A DNA stretch of 6,969 nt from Candidatus Nitrosopolaris nunavutensis. GTDB taxonomy: Archaea > Thermoproteota > Nitrososphaeria > Nitrososphaerales > Nitrososphaeraceae. The stretch spans positions 1-6,969 of the forward strand of contig DAOM01000370.1 in the NCBI GenBank assembly GCA_002501855.1. Direction: 5' to 3'. Below, piece after piece: positions 1 to 4,950 of this stretch. The notes beneath the pieces were generated by a model, which was not told the origin of the DNA, ran no database searches, and worked only from the letters and a program-made list of their open reading frames with translations. The position numbers and the translations under genes were made by a program. Positions within the stretch are counted from its first letter, which is position 1. Each line of letters opens with the position of its first letter.

Positions 1-175
1 TCCTCAGTCAGATGTATTCATTGCAGTACACATCACTAGAAAGATGATGCAATAATATATCACTAGAGGGCTAGTTACAGACAAATAGAGTCATGGTCCA
101 GGACATTGCATGGATGACGCTGACAGGCCCCGGTGACAGTTCGTCAGTGCGTTGACACCTTGTCGCAACATCGTG

Positions 176-188
176 TATAATTATATAA
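176..188 (+). promoter_or_regulatory. TATA-box promoter of the Gln-rich protein gene
   Basis: An AT-only stretch with TATAA followed by TTATATAA lies about 40 nt before the ATG at 225. With archaeal initiation about 25 nt downstream of the box centre, transcription would begin near 208-212. That leaves a leader of roughly 15 nt with no Shine-Dalgarno motif, as is common for thaumarchaeal mRNAs. The start site is inferred from spacing only. Confidence 0.55.
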
Positions 189-224
189 GGATGGCATTTC
201 GAAAAGTGCTTCAAGTTATAGACA

Positions 225-788
225 ATGATACTATCTAAAAAACGTGAAGGGCAACAACAACCAGAAGTAAGACAAAAAGTGAATAATACTAATAGAATTT
301 TTCTTAGACTGCCAAGTTCGTACGTACCATTTTTCCAAGCAATGGCACAGGATTACTATCAAAGGGAAAAAATAGAATCACCTTCAATTGGCTTGCTTGC
401 CAAGACCTGTCTTATCACAGCAGGTAACGCGTGGAATCGAATGCAGATTCAACTCATGAATAAAGAATCTCAAAGGAAGACGCAACAGCAACAACAACAA
501 AATTATCAGCAAGGAGGACAATTTGTACATACTTCAGGAGATCCAACACCACAATCTGTTGCTAGTAAAAGGCCGCCGCCATTTGTCGTTGAAGAGACGA
601 AGAGGCGTTTGCAACAGGAAGTAGAGAATCAGGTTAATAGGTCAATGACAGAATGGAGGTATCCAACATTCCCCCCGAGACTAGATACCAGCACTATGGC
701 TTGGAGGAAGCCACCGCAGCAACACCAATCGCAACACCGACCTAAGTATCAATTTTACTACGATGAGGCTTATGGAGCATTACAGTAG
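225..788 (+). CDS. Gln-rich protein of unknown function
   Basis: I do not recognise this 187-residue protein. Three parts can be seen. Residues 1-22 are basic and Gln-rich. Residues 23-80 look like a folded domain: a strand-like segment (RIFLRLPSSYVPFF), then likely helices with a conserved-looking run SIGLLAKTCLITAGNAW. Residues 81-187 are low in complexity, with a pure Gln run at 87-92, Pro- and Arg-rich stretches, a charged helix-like patch near 123-140, and an aromatic Tyr-rich end (YQFYYDEAYGALQ). No signal peptide or membrane segment is visible, so it is probably cytosolic. The strand-then-helix-helix order could fit a small DNA-binding fold such as ribbon-helix-helix, but this is speculative. 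The ATG at 225 sits at the right distance from the TATA box at 176-188. The gene stands alone: the next gene downstream is a tRNA on the other strand. Confidence 0.75.
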   Translation: MILSKKREGQQQPEVRQKVNNTNRIFLRLPSSYVPFFQAMAQDYYQREKIESPSIGLLAKTCLITAGNAWNRMQIQLMNKESQRKTQQQQQQNYQQGGQFVHTSGDPTPQSVASKRPPPFVVEETKRRLQQEVENQVNRSMTEWRYPTFPPRLDTSTMAWRKPPQQHQSQHRPKYQFYYDEAYGALQ

Positions 789-810
789 CCGTCCTGAAAT
801 ATCATGAAAG

Positions 811-844
811 TCCCTTGTTTTGTTAAACGTCCTAAGTGTTTTAG
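811..844 (+). terminator. Possible T-rich terminator of the Gln-rich protein gene
   Basis: About 25 nt after the stop codon is a T-rich stretch (TTGTTTTGTT), followed by a weak 4-bp inverted repeat (CTAA at 832-835, TTAG at 841-844). Archaeal RNA polymerase can stop at T-rich tracts without a strong hairpin. The call rests on position and base composition only. Confidence 0.25.
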
Positions 845-907
845 ATCGCCAAATATCCTAGGTACTGCTTCCTTGATTCTGCCATTCCATGATTCTTGAG
901 ATTAAAG

Positions 908-981
908 TGGGCCCAAGGGGGTTTGAACCCCTGGCCGACCGGTTATGAGCCGGTCGCTCTGCCAGACTGAGCTATGGGCCC
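908..981 (-). tRNA. tRNA with CAU anticodon, probably tRNA-Ile2 (or elongator tRNA-Met)
   Basis: A full cloverleaf reads on the minus strand. It has a 7-bp acceptor stem (GGGCCCA with TGGGCCC), D-stem GCTC/GAGC, a 5-bp anticodon stem ACCGG/CCGGT, loop CTCATAA with anticodon CAT, and T-arm AGGGG-TTCAAAC-CCCCT. The discriminator base is A (position 908) and CCA is not encoded. It is not an initiator tRNA: the anticodon stem lacks the three consecutive G-C pairs typical of initiators. The GGGCCC-type acceptor and discriminator A resemble archaeal tRNA-Ile2, whose C34 is changed to agmatidine so that it reads AUA. Elongator tRNA-Met cannot be excluded from this gene alone. No intron is present. 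The gene follows the CADD-like gene on the same strand but has its own TATA box. Confidence 0.9.
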
Positions 982-1009
982 GTAAATAAAAAGACGATAA
1001 AGCACAAGG

Positions 1010-1015
1010 TATAAA
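1010..1015 (-). promoter_or_regulatory. TATA box of the CAU tRNA
   Basis: TTTATA on the minus strand is centred about 31 nt upstream of the tRNA 5' end. This fits an archaeal promoter with transcription starting a few nucleotides before the mature end. The assignment is based on spacing. Confidence 0.5.
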
Positions 1016-1050
1016 GGTTTTGAGAAATCGATTTACACCCCTCCTAGCCC

Positions 1051-1070
1051 CAGACAGAGTATGTTGTCTG
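1051..1070 (-). terminator. Small stem-loop after the CADD-like gene
   Basis: CAGACA (1051-1056) and TGTCTG (1065-1070) form a 6-bp stem with an 8-nt loop, 21 nt beyond the stop codon of the CADD-like gene. No T-run follows directly on the minus strand. It could be a 3'-end stabilising or processing hairpin rather than a true terminator. Confidence 0.25.
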
Positions 1071-1091
1071 TCGGAAGAGCTTTGAACTGGC

Positions 1092-1748
1092 TTAGCAGTA
1101 CTGGCCGACGTATTTCTCCTGTATAGCATCTAGCAATTTGTTTTGTGCACTCAACGACTTGACACCTGCTTCGAACACTGACTCTGTATCGTCCGTAGAA
1201 ACCTTCTTTAGAATATTCATCCACAATCTTGCATGTCTTATGTCTGCTTCTTCATGTATTTCAAAGTAATTTGTAGCATCGCTGTTTTCGATGCCGTAAT
1301 ATTTCTTTAAACCGTTGATTTTTGATGTACTGATCTTGGGCAATTCCTTCTCATATCCATACATCGCTGCTGCCGCTTCATCGAAGGACAATTTTGTCAG
1401 GCTGTTTAAAGTAAGAACAGCTTCTGTTGTCTTGCAAGTAGGTGCATAATTTAATAATTCATCCCGTGAAACGCCCATGGATATCGCAAACCTCATCCAA
1501 GGTTCAATATGATCAGACTCTTCCTTAAAGTGATGAGCTAGCTCGGTTTCCAGAGAGGAGTCCTTCGTAAGACCTTGGATATTTCGAACAAATTCAGGGA
1601 CCGCTATTACTAGTTGAAAATACTCCTTAATGTAACCCTGAAGATGATCAGTAGTCAGCTTACCTTCAGACCACATCTGGTAGAATGGGTGCTTGAGCAA
1701 ACTCTGTTTATCGATTTCAATATCTATTCGTTCTACAACCCCCGTCAT
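1092..1748 (-). CDS. CADD-like diiron protein, candidate self-sacrificing p-aminobenzoate synthase (TenA/PqqC superfamily)
   Basis: This 218-residue all-helical protein belongs to the heme-oxygenase-like TenA/THI-4/PqqC superfamily and is closest in pattern to chlamydial CADD. Aligned from memory to Chlamydia trachomatis CADD, it keeps the diiron ligands: Glu76 and His80 (in EESDH), Glu133 (GYE), and His165, Asp169 and His172 (HEEADIRH). It also keeps Tyr23 in HPFYQMW, matching CADD Tyr27, which is consumed to make the aminobenzoate, and Lys143, matching Lys152, the proposed amino donor. The Glu76-His80 spacing is three residues shorter than in CADD. CADD and its Nitrosomonas homologue make p-aminobenzoate without chorismate, so the likely role here is supply of pABA for a folate- or methanopterin-type cofactor. 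Such proteins are often labelled TenA transcriptional regulators or PqqC-like, which is probably wrong here. The ATG at 1748 has no Shine-Dalgarno site; the stop is TAA. Confidence 0.75.
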   Translation of the reverse strand: MTGVVERIDIEIDKQSLLKHPFYQMWSEGKLTTDHLQGYIKEYFQLVIAVPEFVRNIQGLTKDSSLETELAHHFKEESDHIEPWMRFAISMGVSRDELLNYAPTCKTTEAVLTLNSLTKLSFDEAAAAMYGYEKELPKISTSKINGLKKYYGIENSDATNYFEIHEEADIRHARLWMNILKKVSTDDTESVFEAGVKSLSAQNKLLDAIQEKYVGQYC

Positions 1749-1807
1749 TTCAAAAACTAAATTACCAATGGTGGTGTAAAAACCTTGTGAATAGAGTTAT
1801 TCAATCG

Positions 1808-1813
1808 TATATA
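1808..1813 (-). promoter_or_regulatory. Candidate TATA box of the CADD-like gene
   Basis: TATATA on the minus strand lies about 60 nt before the ATG at 1748, which would give transcription from about 1784 and a leader of some 36 nt. A weaker alternative, TTTTTACA, lies 27-34 nt before the ATG and would give a leaderless mRNA. The sequence alone does not decide between them. Confidence 0.35.
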
Positions 1814-1994
1814 GTGGTGCGACATTCGATTAGTTTTCCAGGGAACTTGGTATGGTTACTTTGGCAAGGGGAGTATAAAGCTGCTAAGGTATGAAAACCG
1901 ATAAAATTGATCTTTAGCCAGGTTTGAAACTCTCTAATCGACGATGGCTCCCTTTTTTCTATTTGTCTGTGGCTCCCATAATAACAAGAAAAGA

Positions 1995-2001
1995 TTTTAT
2001 G
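1995..2001 (+). promoter_or_regulatory. TATA box of tRNA-Glu
   Basis: TTTTATG is centred about 33 nt upstream of the tRNA-Glu 5' end at 2031, the usual position for an archaeal tRNA promoter. The assignment is based on spacing and AT content. Confidence 0.4.
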
Positions 2002-2030
2002 TAATGTGACTTGCAACAAGATTCACATGT

Positions 2031-2134
2031 GCTCCGGTGGTGTAGAAGCTGATAATGATAAACGGCTGCATAATCCGGTCAAGCATTGTGGCCTTTCGAG
2101 TCGCAGATCCCGGGTTCAAATCCCGGCCGGAGCA
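2031..2134 (+). tRNA. tRNA-Glu (UUC) interrupted by a D-loop intron
   Basis: The acceptor stem is GCTCCGG with CCGGAGC, the T-arm is CCGGG-TTCAAAT-CCCGG, and the discriminator is A at 2134. Removing 2046-2073 joins 2031-2045 to 2074-2134 into a normal 76-nt tRNA. Its D-stem is GTGT/GCAT, its D-loop contains GG, its anticodon stem is GTGGC/GTCGC (two G-U pairs), and its loop CTTTCGA carries anticodon TTC. The start GCTCCGGTGGTGTAG is typical of archaeal tRNA-Glu. Read without splicing, the gene has an oversized D-arm and could be missed or misread: the intron contains CTGCATAA, which superficially resembles a tRNA-Cys (GCA) anticodon loop. A T-rich stretch from about 2139 to 2163 probably ends transcription. 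Confidence 0.9.
2046..2073 (+). other. 28-nt archaeal intron in the D-loop of tRNA-Glu (after position 15)
   Basis: The intron is recognised because its removal restores a standard tRNA-Glu. It folds as a bulge-helix-bulge-like element. Exon GTGT (2040-2043) pairs with intron GCAT (2068-2071) as a 4-bp central helix with two G-U pairs. The 3-nt bulges AG^A and AA^T each hold a predicted cut between their second and third bases. An inner helix of 5 bp (AGCTG 2047-2051 with CGGCT 2063-2067) closes an 11-nt loop. The outer helix is weak, with only G2039-C2075 pairing directly, so this is a relaxed form of the motif. The substrate would be the archaeal tRNA splicing endonuclease EndA. Ends are predicted and not measured. 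Confidence 0.8.
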
Positions 2135-2224
2135 ATAGTTATTATTATTTCATTCATTCGTTTACTCCTGAATAAATATCATATACTCAATATTTCAGTA
2201 ATTTTGTAAAAGCATTAATATTCT

Positions 2225-2231
2225 CTTTATT
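2225..2231 (+). promoter_or_regulatory. Possible TATA box of the isoprenyl diphosphate synthase gene
   Basis: CTTTATT lies about 63 nt before the ATG at 2291, which would start transcription near 2254 and leave a leader of some 37 nt that includes the Shine-Dalgarno site at 2276-2280. The AT-rich context offers other choices, such as CATTAATATT just upstream, so the exact box is uncertain. Confidence 0.25.
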
Positions 2232-2275
2232 TCAAGAAATTACGGGCAAGAGCGGGTCTGACTAGAAGAAATACT

Positions 2276-2280
2276 GAGGT
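2276..2280 (+). promoter_or_regulatory. Ribosome binding site of the isoprenyl diphosphate synthase gene
   Basis: GAGGT is a good match to the Shine-Dalgarno core. It ends 10 nt before the ATG at 2291 and 7 nt before an in-frame TTG at 2288. Both are usable, so the protein may have one more residue at its N-terminus. It is the clearest Shine-Dalgarno site in the window. Confidence 0.5.
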
Positions 2281-2290
2281 TAATCCTTTG

Positions 2291-3136
2291 ATGGAGTTGT
2301 TTAGCCAATACTTATTGAAGATAGATGAAGCCCTCAGACGAGAATTAGATCTCTACTCTTGGTCCGAATTCTATGCTCCATTGAGGTATGCCTGTGATGG
2401 CGGTAAACGAATTCGTCCATTGATCCTATTGTTGTCTGCTGAAAGTATAAAAACAAAAGCGATCGGCCTAGTAAACGTCACAGAAAACGATGCTGCGTTT
2501 ATGGCTGCTTCTGCCATAGAACTCCTTCATACAGAATCTGTAATTCATGATGATATTATAGATGAGGAAAACATTCGACGTGGTAAACCATCCTTCCACG
2601 TGAAGTATGGTTACAACAACAGTATCCTAACTGCTGATTTTGTTCTAGGAATTATTCTAAATATTGGATCGAAGATGGATGACTCGCGTGTATCGGGCGA
2701 ACTTTCTAAAGCTGCAATAAAGATGAGTGAGGGTGAAATAATGGAGATTAAATTTGGTAAAGACAGGAAAATTAAAGAGGATGATTACATAAAAGTTCTT
2801 GAATATAAAACTGCCTCGCTTTTCGAAGCATCAGCAAAAATAGGGGCCATATTGTCAGGGGGCGTGGAGGATGAGATTCATGCTATGGCCGCGTTCGGTA
2901 ATTTACTCGGAATTGCTTATCAAATTCATGACGATCTAATGGATTGGAGTAATGAAGATAGACTGTTCAACCTGTTGGTAAAGAAAAATGGTCAGTCCCG
3001 AGAATTTGTCGAGCGTATGGAAGGCCTATATTTGTCATACTCAACAAAAGCCAAAAATGAATTACGAAAGATACACGACAGTACTCCGAAGAGGCATTTG
3101 GAACGCTTGACTGATTTGGCTTCACTTCGGTTTTGA
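2291..3136 (+). CDS. Trans-isoprenyl diphosphate synthase (geranylgeranyl/polyprenyl type), short and divergent at the C-terminus
   Basis: This 281-residue protein would condense isopentenyl diphosphate with allylic diphosphates, making prenyl chains for archaeal ether lipids or quinones. Motifs from the ATG: GGKR at 37-40 (diphosphate binding), first Asp-rich motif D87-D88-I-I-D91, the following RRG (Arg96, Arg97), Lys173-Thr174, and second Asp-rich motif D214-D215-L-M-D218. Two things are unusual. The residue five before the first Asp, which helps set chain length, is Glu82, where family members usually have an aromatic or small residue. After the second Asp-rich motif, the usual Gly/Lys segment (of the kind GKPxGxDLxxGKxT) is missing, and the protein is about 40 residues shorter than most relatives. 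It could therefore be a reduced-activity paralogue or a subunit of a heteromer. The start is ATG 2291, or TTG 2288. The gene converges on nuoN. Confidence 0.85.
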   Translation: MELFSQYLLKIDEALRRELDLYSWSEFYAPLRYACDGGKRIRPLILLLSAESIKTKAIGLVNVTENDAAFMAASAIELLHTESVIHDDIIDEENIRRGKPSFHVKYGYNNSILTADFVLGIILNIGSKMDDSRVSGELSKAAIKMSEGEIMEIKFGKDRKIKEDDYIKVLEYKTASLFEASAKIGAILSGGVEDEIHAMAAFGNLLGIAYQIHDDLMDWSNEDRLFNLLVKKNGQSREFVERMEGLYLSYSTKAKNELRKIHDSTPKRHLERLTDLASLRF

Positions 3137-3174
3137 ATAGTTATTGCACATAACTCACTCCCTTCGTGTCAGGT

Positions 3175-3211
3175 CAAGAAAGAATGAAAAGTAACTAGAG
3201 TAAAAATCTAG
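3175..3211 (-). terminator. Stem-loop and T-rich terminator of the nuo operon
   Basis: On the minus strand, CTAGA (3211-3207) and TCTAG (3199-3195) form a 5-bp stem with a 7-nt T-rich loop. A T-rich stretch follows (TTACTTTTCATTCTTTC). It lies about 115 nt beyond the nuoN stop and faces the opposite way to the terminator at 3240-3263. Confidence 0.4.
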
Positions 3212-3239
3212 ATTCTCTCATATCATTATTTAGATTCTG

Positions 3240-3263
3240 TTTCGCCTAAGTAGCGAAATTTTT
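3240..3263 (+). terminator. Stem-loop terminator of the isoprenyl diphosphate synthase gene
   Basis: TTTCGC (3240-3245) and GCGAAA (3253-3258) form a 6-bp stem with a 7-nt loop, followed at once by five T residues. This is a classic intrinsic-terminator shape on the plus strand, about 100 nt beyond the stop codon at 3136. On the minus strand the hairpin is not followed by a T-run, so it serves the plus-strand gene. Confidence 0.55.
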
Positions 3264-3324
3264 CTTCCAAGCAGAATAAATTCGAGCACGCTAGGCATAC
3301 CCCATAGAAGACCTGCAAGCCGAG

Positions 3325-4935
3325 TTATAGAGTATGGGACCTAAGCACAACGGCAATTGAACGGAGACCAGCAGCAGAAGATGAATTAGACGAAGCAACA
3401 GAAGCAGGTTTAACTGTATGAGACGTGGGCGAGGAGCTATTGGATACCACGGAAGCGATATTCCCAAAATGAGGGACCGCCTTTGACGCGAACTCTAAAA
3501 CAGGCGCATACCAGATCCCGAAACCTACCATGAATATAATGGCGAATATTAGTACCGCAGCTATAGCCCTAGGCTCTTTAACTTTGGTCATATCGGGTCC
3601 TTGCTCCATATACATTTTTTTAATGATCCACGCATAATAGCCAAGAGAAAGTGCACTGTTGAGCAAACCAGCGATTGCAAGGTATGGAGCCCATGCTACT
3701 ATTGAACCACTATTAATTGCCGCTCCAAACACCACCAATTTGCTCCAGAAACCAACGAGCGGAGGGACACCAGCAAGTGAGAGCAGGGAAATTGATAATG
3801 CGATGGCAGTGATTGGCATCCGATGACCTAGTCCTCTGTATCTTTCAAGACTATAACCAGCCAAAGCAGTAGCAACAGCAGCCGCAGCTAGGAATGCAGC
3901 AGATTTCATTACTGCATGATTAATTATGTAAAAAAGAGAACCGGTCAGAGCTTGGTTGGAGTATGGGGCCAGCGCAAAGCCGATCAAGATATAGCCTGCC
4001 TGTGCGATGCTAGAATAGGCAAGAATTCTTGGAACACTTTTTTGAACCAAAGCCGCAAAGTTCCCGAGTGTCATTGTAAATATTGCTATTACAGCAAGGG
4101 TGAATGTCCAGTCTGGATGTAATACGAACATTCCGAGCACAATTACACGCAGCGCTGCAGCGAATCCCGCTTTTTTCGTTCCGGCAGCTAGAAGAGCGCC
4201 TATTGTAGTAGGCGCACCCTCATATGCATCAGGCAGCCACATATGAAAAGGAACAAGACCTATTTTAAATCCAAAACCGGCTATAAACAATGCGATCGAA
4301 AGAAGTCCTACGGGAATTAGGTCTTTTTGAAGATGAGCCAATCCTTGGATTGCTCCCCCTATATTGGTTGTTCCTGTAATCCCGTAAACAAGCCCTATGG
4401 CAAAAACCAGGATCGCAGAAGATAATGCACCAAACATAAAGTATTTTATCGCAGCTTCATTTGAGATTGGGTCTCGTTTTGAAAAGGCAGCGAGTGCATA
4501 GGTGGGCAGTGACATAAGCTCCCATGCAACAAATAACATTACGAGATCAGTGGAATAACCAATTAGTACCATACCTATGCTTGAAAGTAATATGAGCGAG
4601 TAATACGCAGCAGGGTTTGCTCTCCCTTTCATATAATCCCAAGAAGATGCAGTTACCATGATTGAGACAATCAGCAGCGCCACTGCAAAAAATGAACCAA
4701 AAAGATCATCTGAAAGGACACCTGTCCCAAATGCAGCGGCTGGCATCACTGCCCCAGATAATACACGGAAGATCACAATGCCTATCGCTATGATTAGCGC
4801 ACTAAAGGCAATCGCACTATACAGTTTGTTATTAGAACCCCTTTCTTTTTTAAGCGCATCTATTACTGGGATTCCGAGTCCTACGGATCCGAGTACGACT
4901 GTCACAAGAAGGGGCGTCGAAAAAAAATCAACCAT
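3325..4935 (-). CDS. nuoN: NADH-quinone oxidoreductase-like complex I subunit N
   Basis: This 536-residue, highly hydrophobic protein of about 14 membrane helices is one of the antiporter-like subunits that pump protons in complex I. Signature residues are present: Glu139 in AWELMSLPTYAL, Lys224 in GFKIGLVPFHMWLPDAYEGAP, Lys254 in AGTKKAG, Lys344 in NHAVMKSAAF and Lys399 in GVPPLVGFWSKL. PFHMWLPDAYEGAPT and the YSSIAQAGY run are typical of NuoN rather than NuoL or NuoM. The ATG at 4935 lies 15 nt after the nuoL stop, so the two are co-transcribed. No later nuo gene follows, so nuoN looks like the end of the operon. The last ~49 residues (from Pro488) form a Ser/Ala-rich, apparently unstructured tail after the final helix. 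Archaeal complex I often lacks the NADH-binding module, so the electron donor cannot be told from this window. Confidence 0.95.
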   Translation of the reverse strand: MVDFFSTPLLVTVVLGSVGLGIPVIDALKKERGSNNKLYSAIAFSALIIAIGIVIFRVLSGAVMPAAAFGTGVLSDDLFGSFFAVALLIVSIMVTASSWDYMKGRANPAAYYSLILLSSIGMVLIGYSTDLVMLFVAWELMSLPTYALAAFSKRDPISNEAAIKYFMFGALSSAILVFAIGLVYGITGTTNIGGAIQGLAHLQKDLIPVGLLSIALFIAGFGFKIGLVPFHMWLPDAYEGAPTTIGALLAAGTKKAGFAAALRVIVLGMFVLHPDWTFTLAVIAIFTMTLGNFAALVQKSVPRILAYSSIAQAGYILIGFALAPYSNQALTGSLFYIINHAVMKSAAFLAAAAVATALAGYSLERYRGLGHRMPITAIALSISLLSLAGVPPLVGFWSKLVVFGAAINSGSIVAWAPYLAIAGLLNSALSLGYYAWIIKKMYMEQGPDMTKVKEPRAIAAVLIFAIIFMVGFGIWYAPVLEFASKAVPHFGNIASVVSNSSSPTSHTVKPASVASSNSSSAAGLRSIAVVLRSHTL

Positions 4936-4950
4936 TCTTCAACAATCTCT

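Noticed and set aside
2..55. Open frame PQSDVFIAVHITRKMMQ ending in TAA at the left edge, possible tail of an upstream gene
   Set aside because: Only 17 residues, with no recognisable motif; any frame could stay open this long by chance.
32..67. Direct repeat ATCACTAGA (32-40 and 59-67)
   Set aside because: Nine bases twice in AT-rich intergenic DNA, with no further copies and no symmetry to suggest an attachment site or operator.
191..238. Fifteen-codon upstream ORF overlapping the start of the Gln-rich gene
   Set aside because: It begins right after the TATA box, so it should lie upstream of the transcription start and not be on the mRNA.
1872..1960. Possible small RNA between a TATA-like AGTATAAAG (1872-1880) and a T-run (1953-1958), with a TGGCTCCC repeat at 1945 and 1970
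   Set aside because: No C/D-box, H/ACA or stable hairpin seen; promoter and T-run alone are too common in such DNA.
1801..2019. 72-residue minus-strand ORF in the intergenic region
   Set aside because: Sequence has no domain-like pattern, lies across the tRNA-Glu and CADD promoters, and has no ribosome site; probably chance.
2063..2078. tRNA-Cys anticodon arm (CTGCATAA, anticodon GCA) inside the tRNA-Glu gene
   Set aside because: The rest of the cloverleaf fits tRNA-Glu(UUC) perfectly once the intron is removed, and no Cys D- and T-arm arrangement fits.
2006..2209. 67-residue plus-strand ORF
   Set aside because: It runs straight through the tRNA-Glu gene, whose structure is clear.
3916..4122. 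Plus-strand ORFs inside nuoN and nuoL (for example 3916-4122, 4658-5008, 5359-5586, 6629-6925)
   Set aside because: All are antisense shadows of strongly conserved membrane-protein genes, with no start signals of their own.
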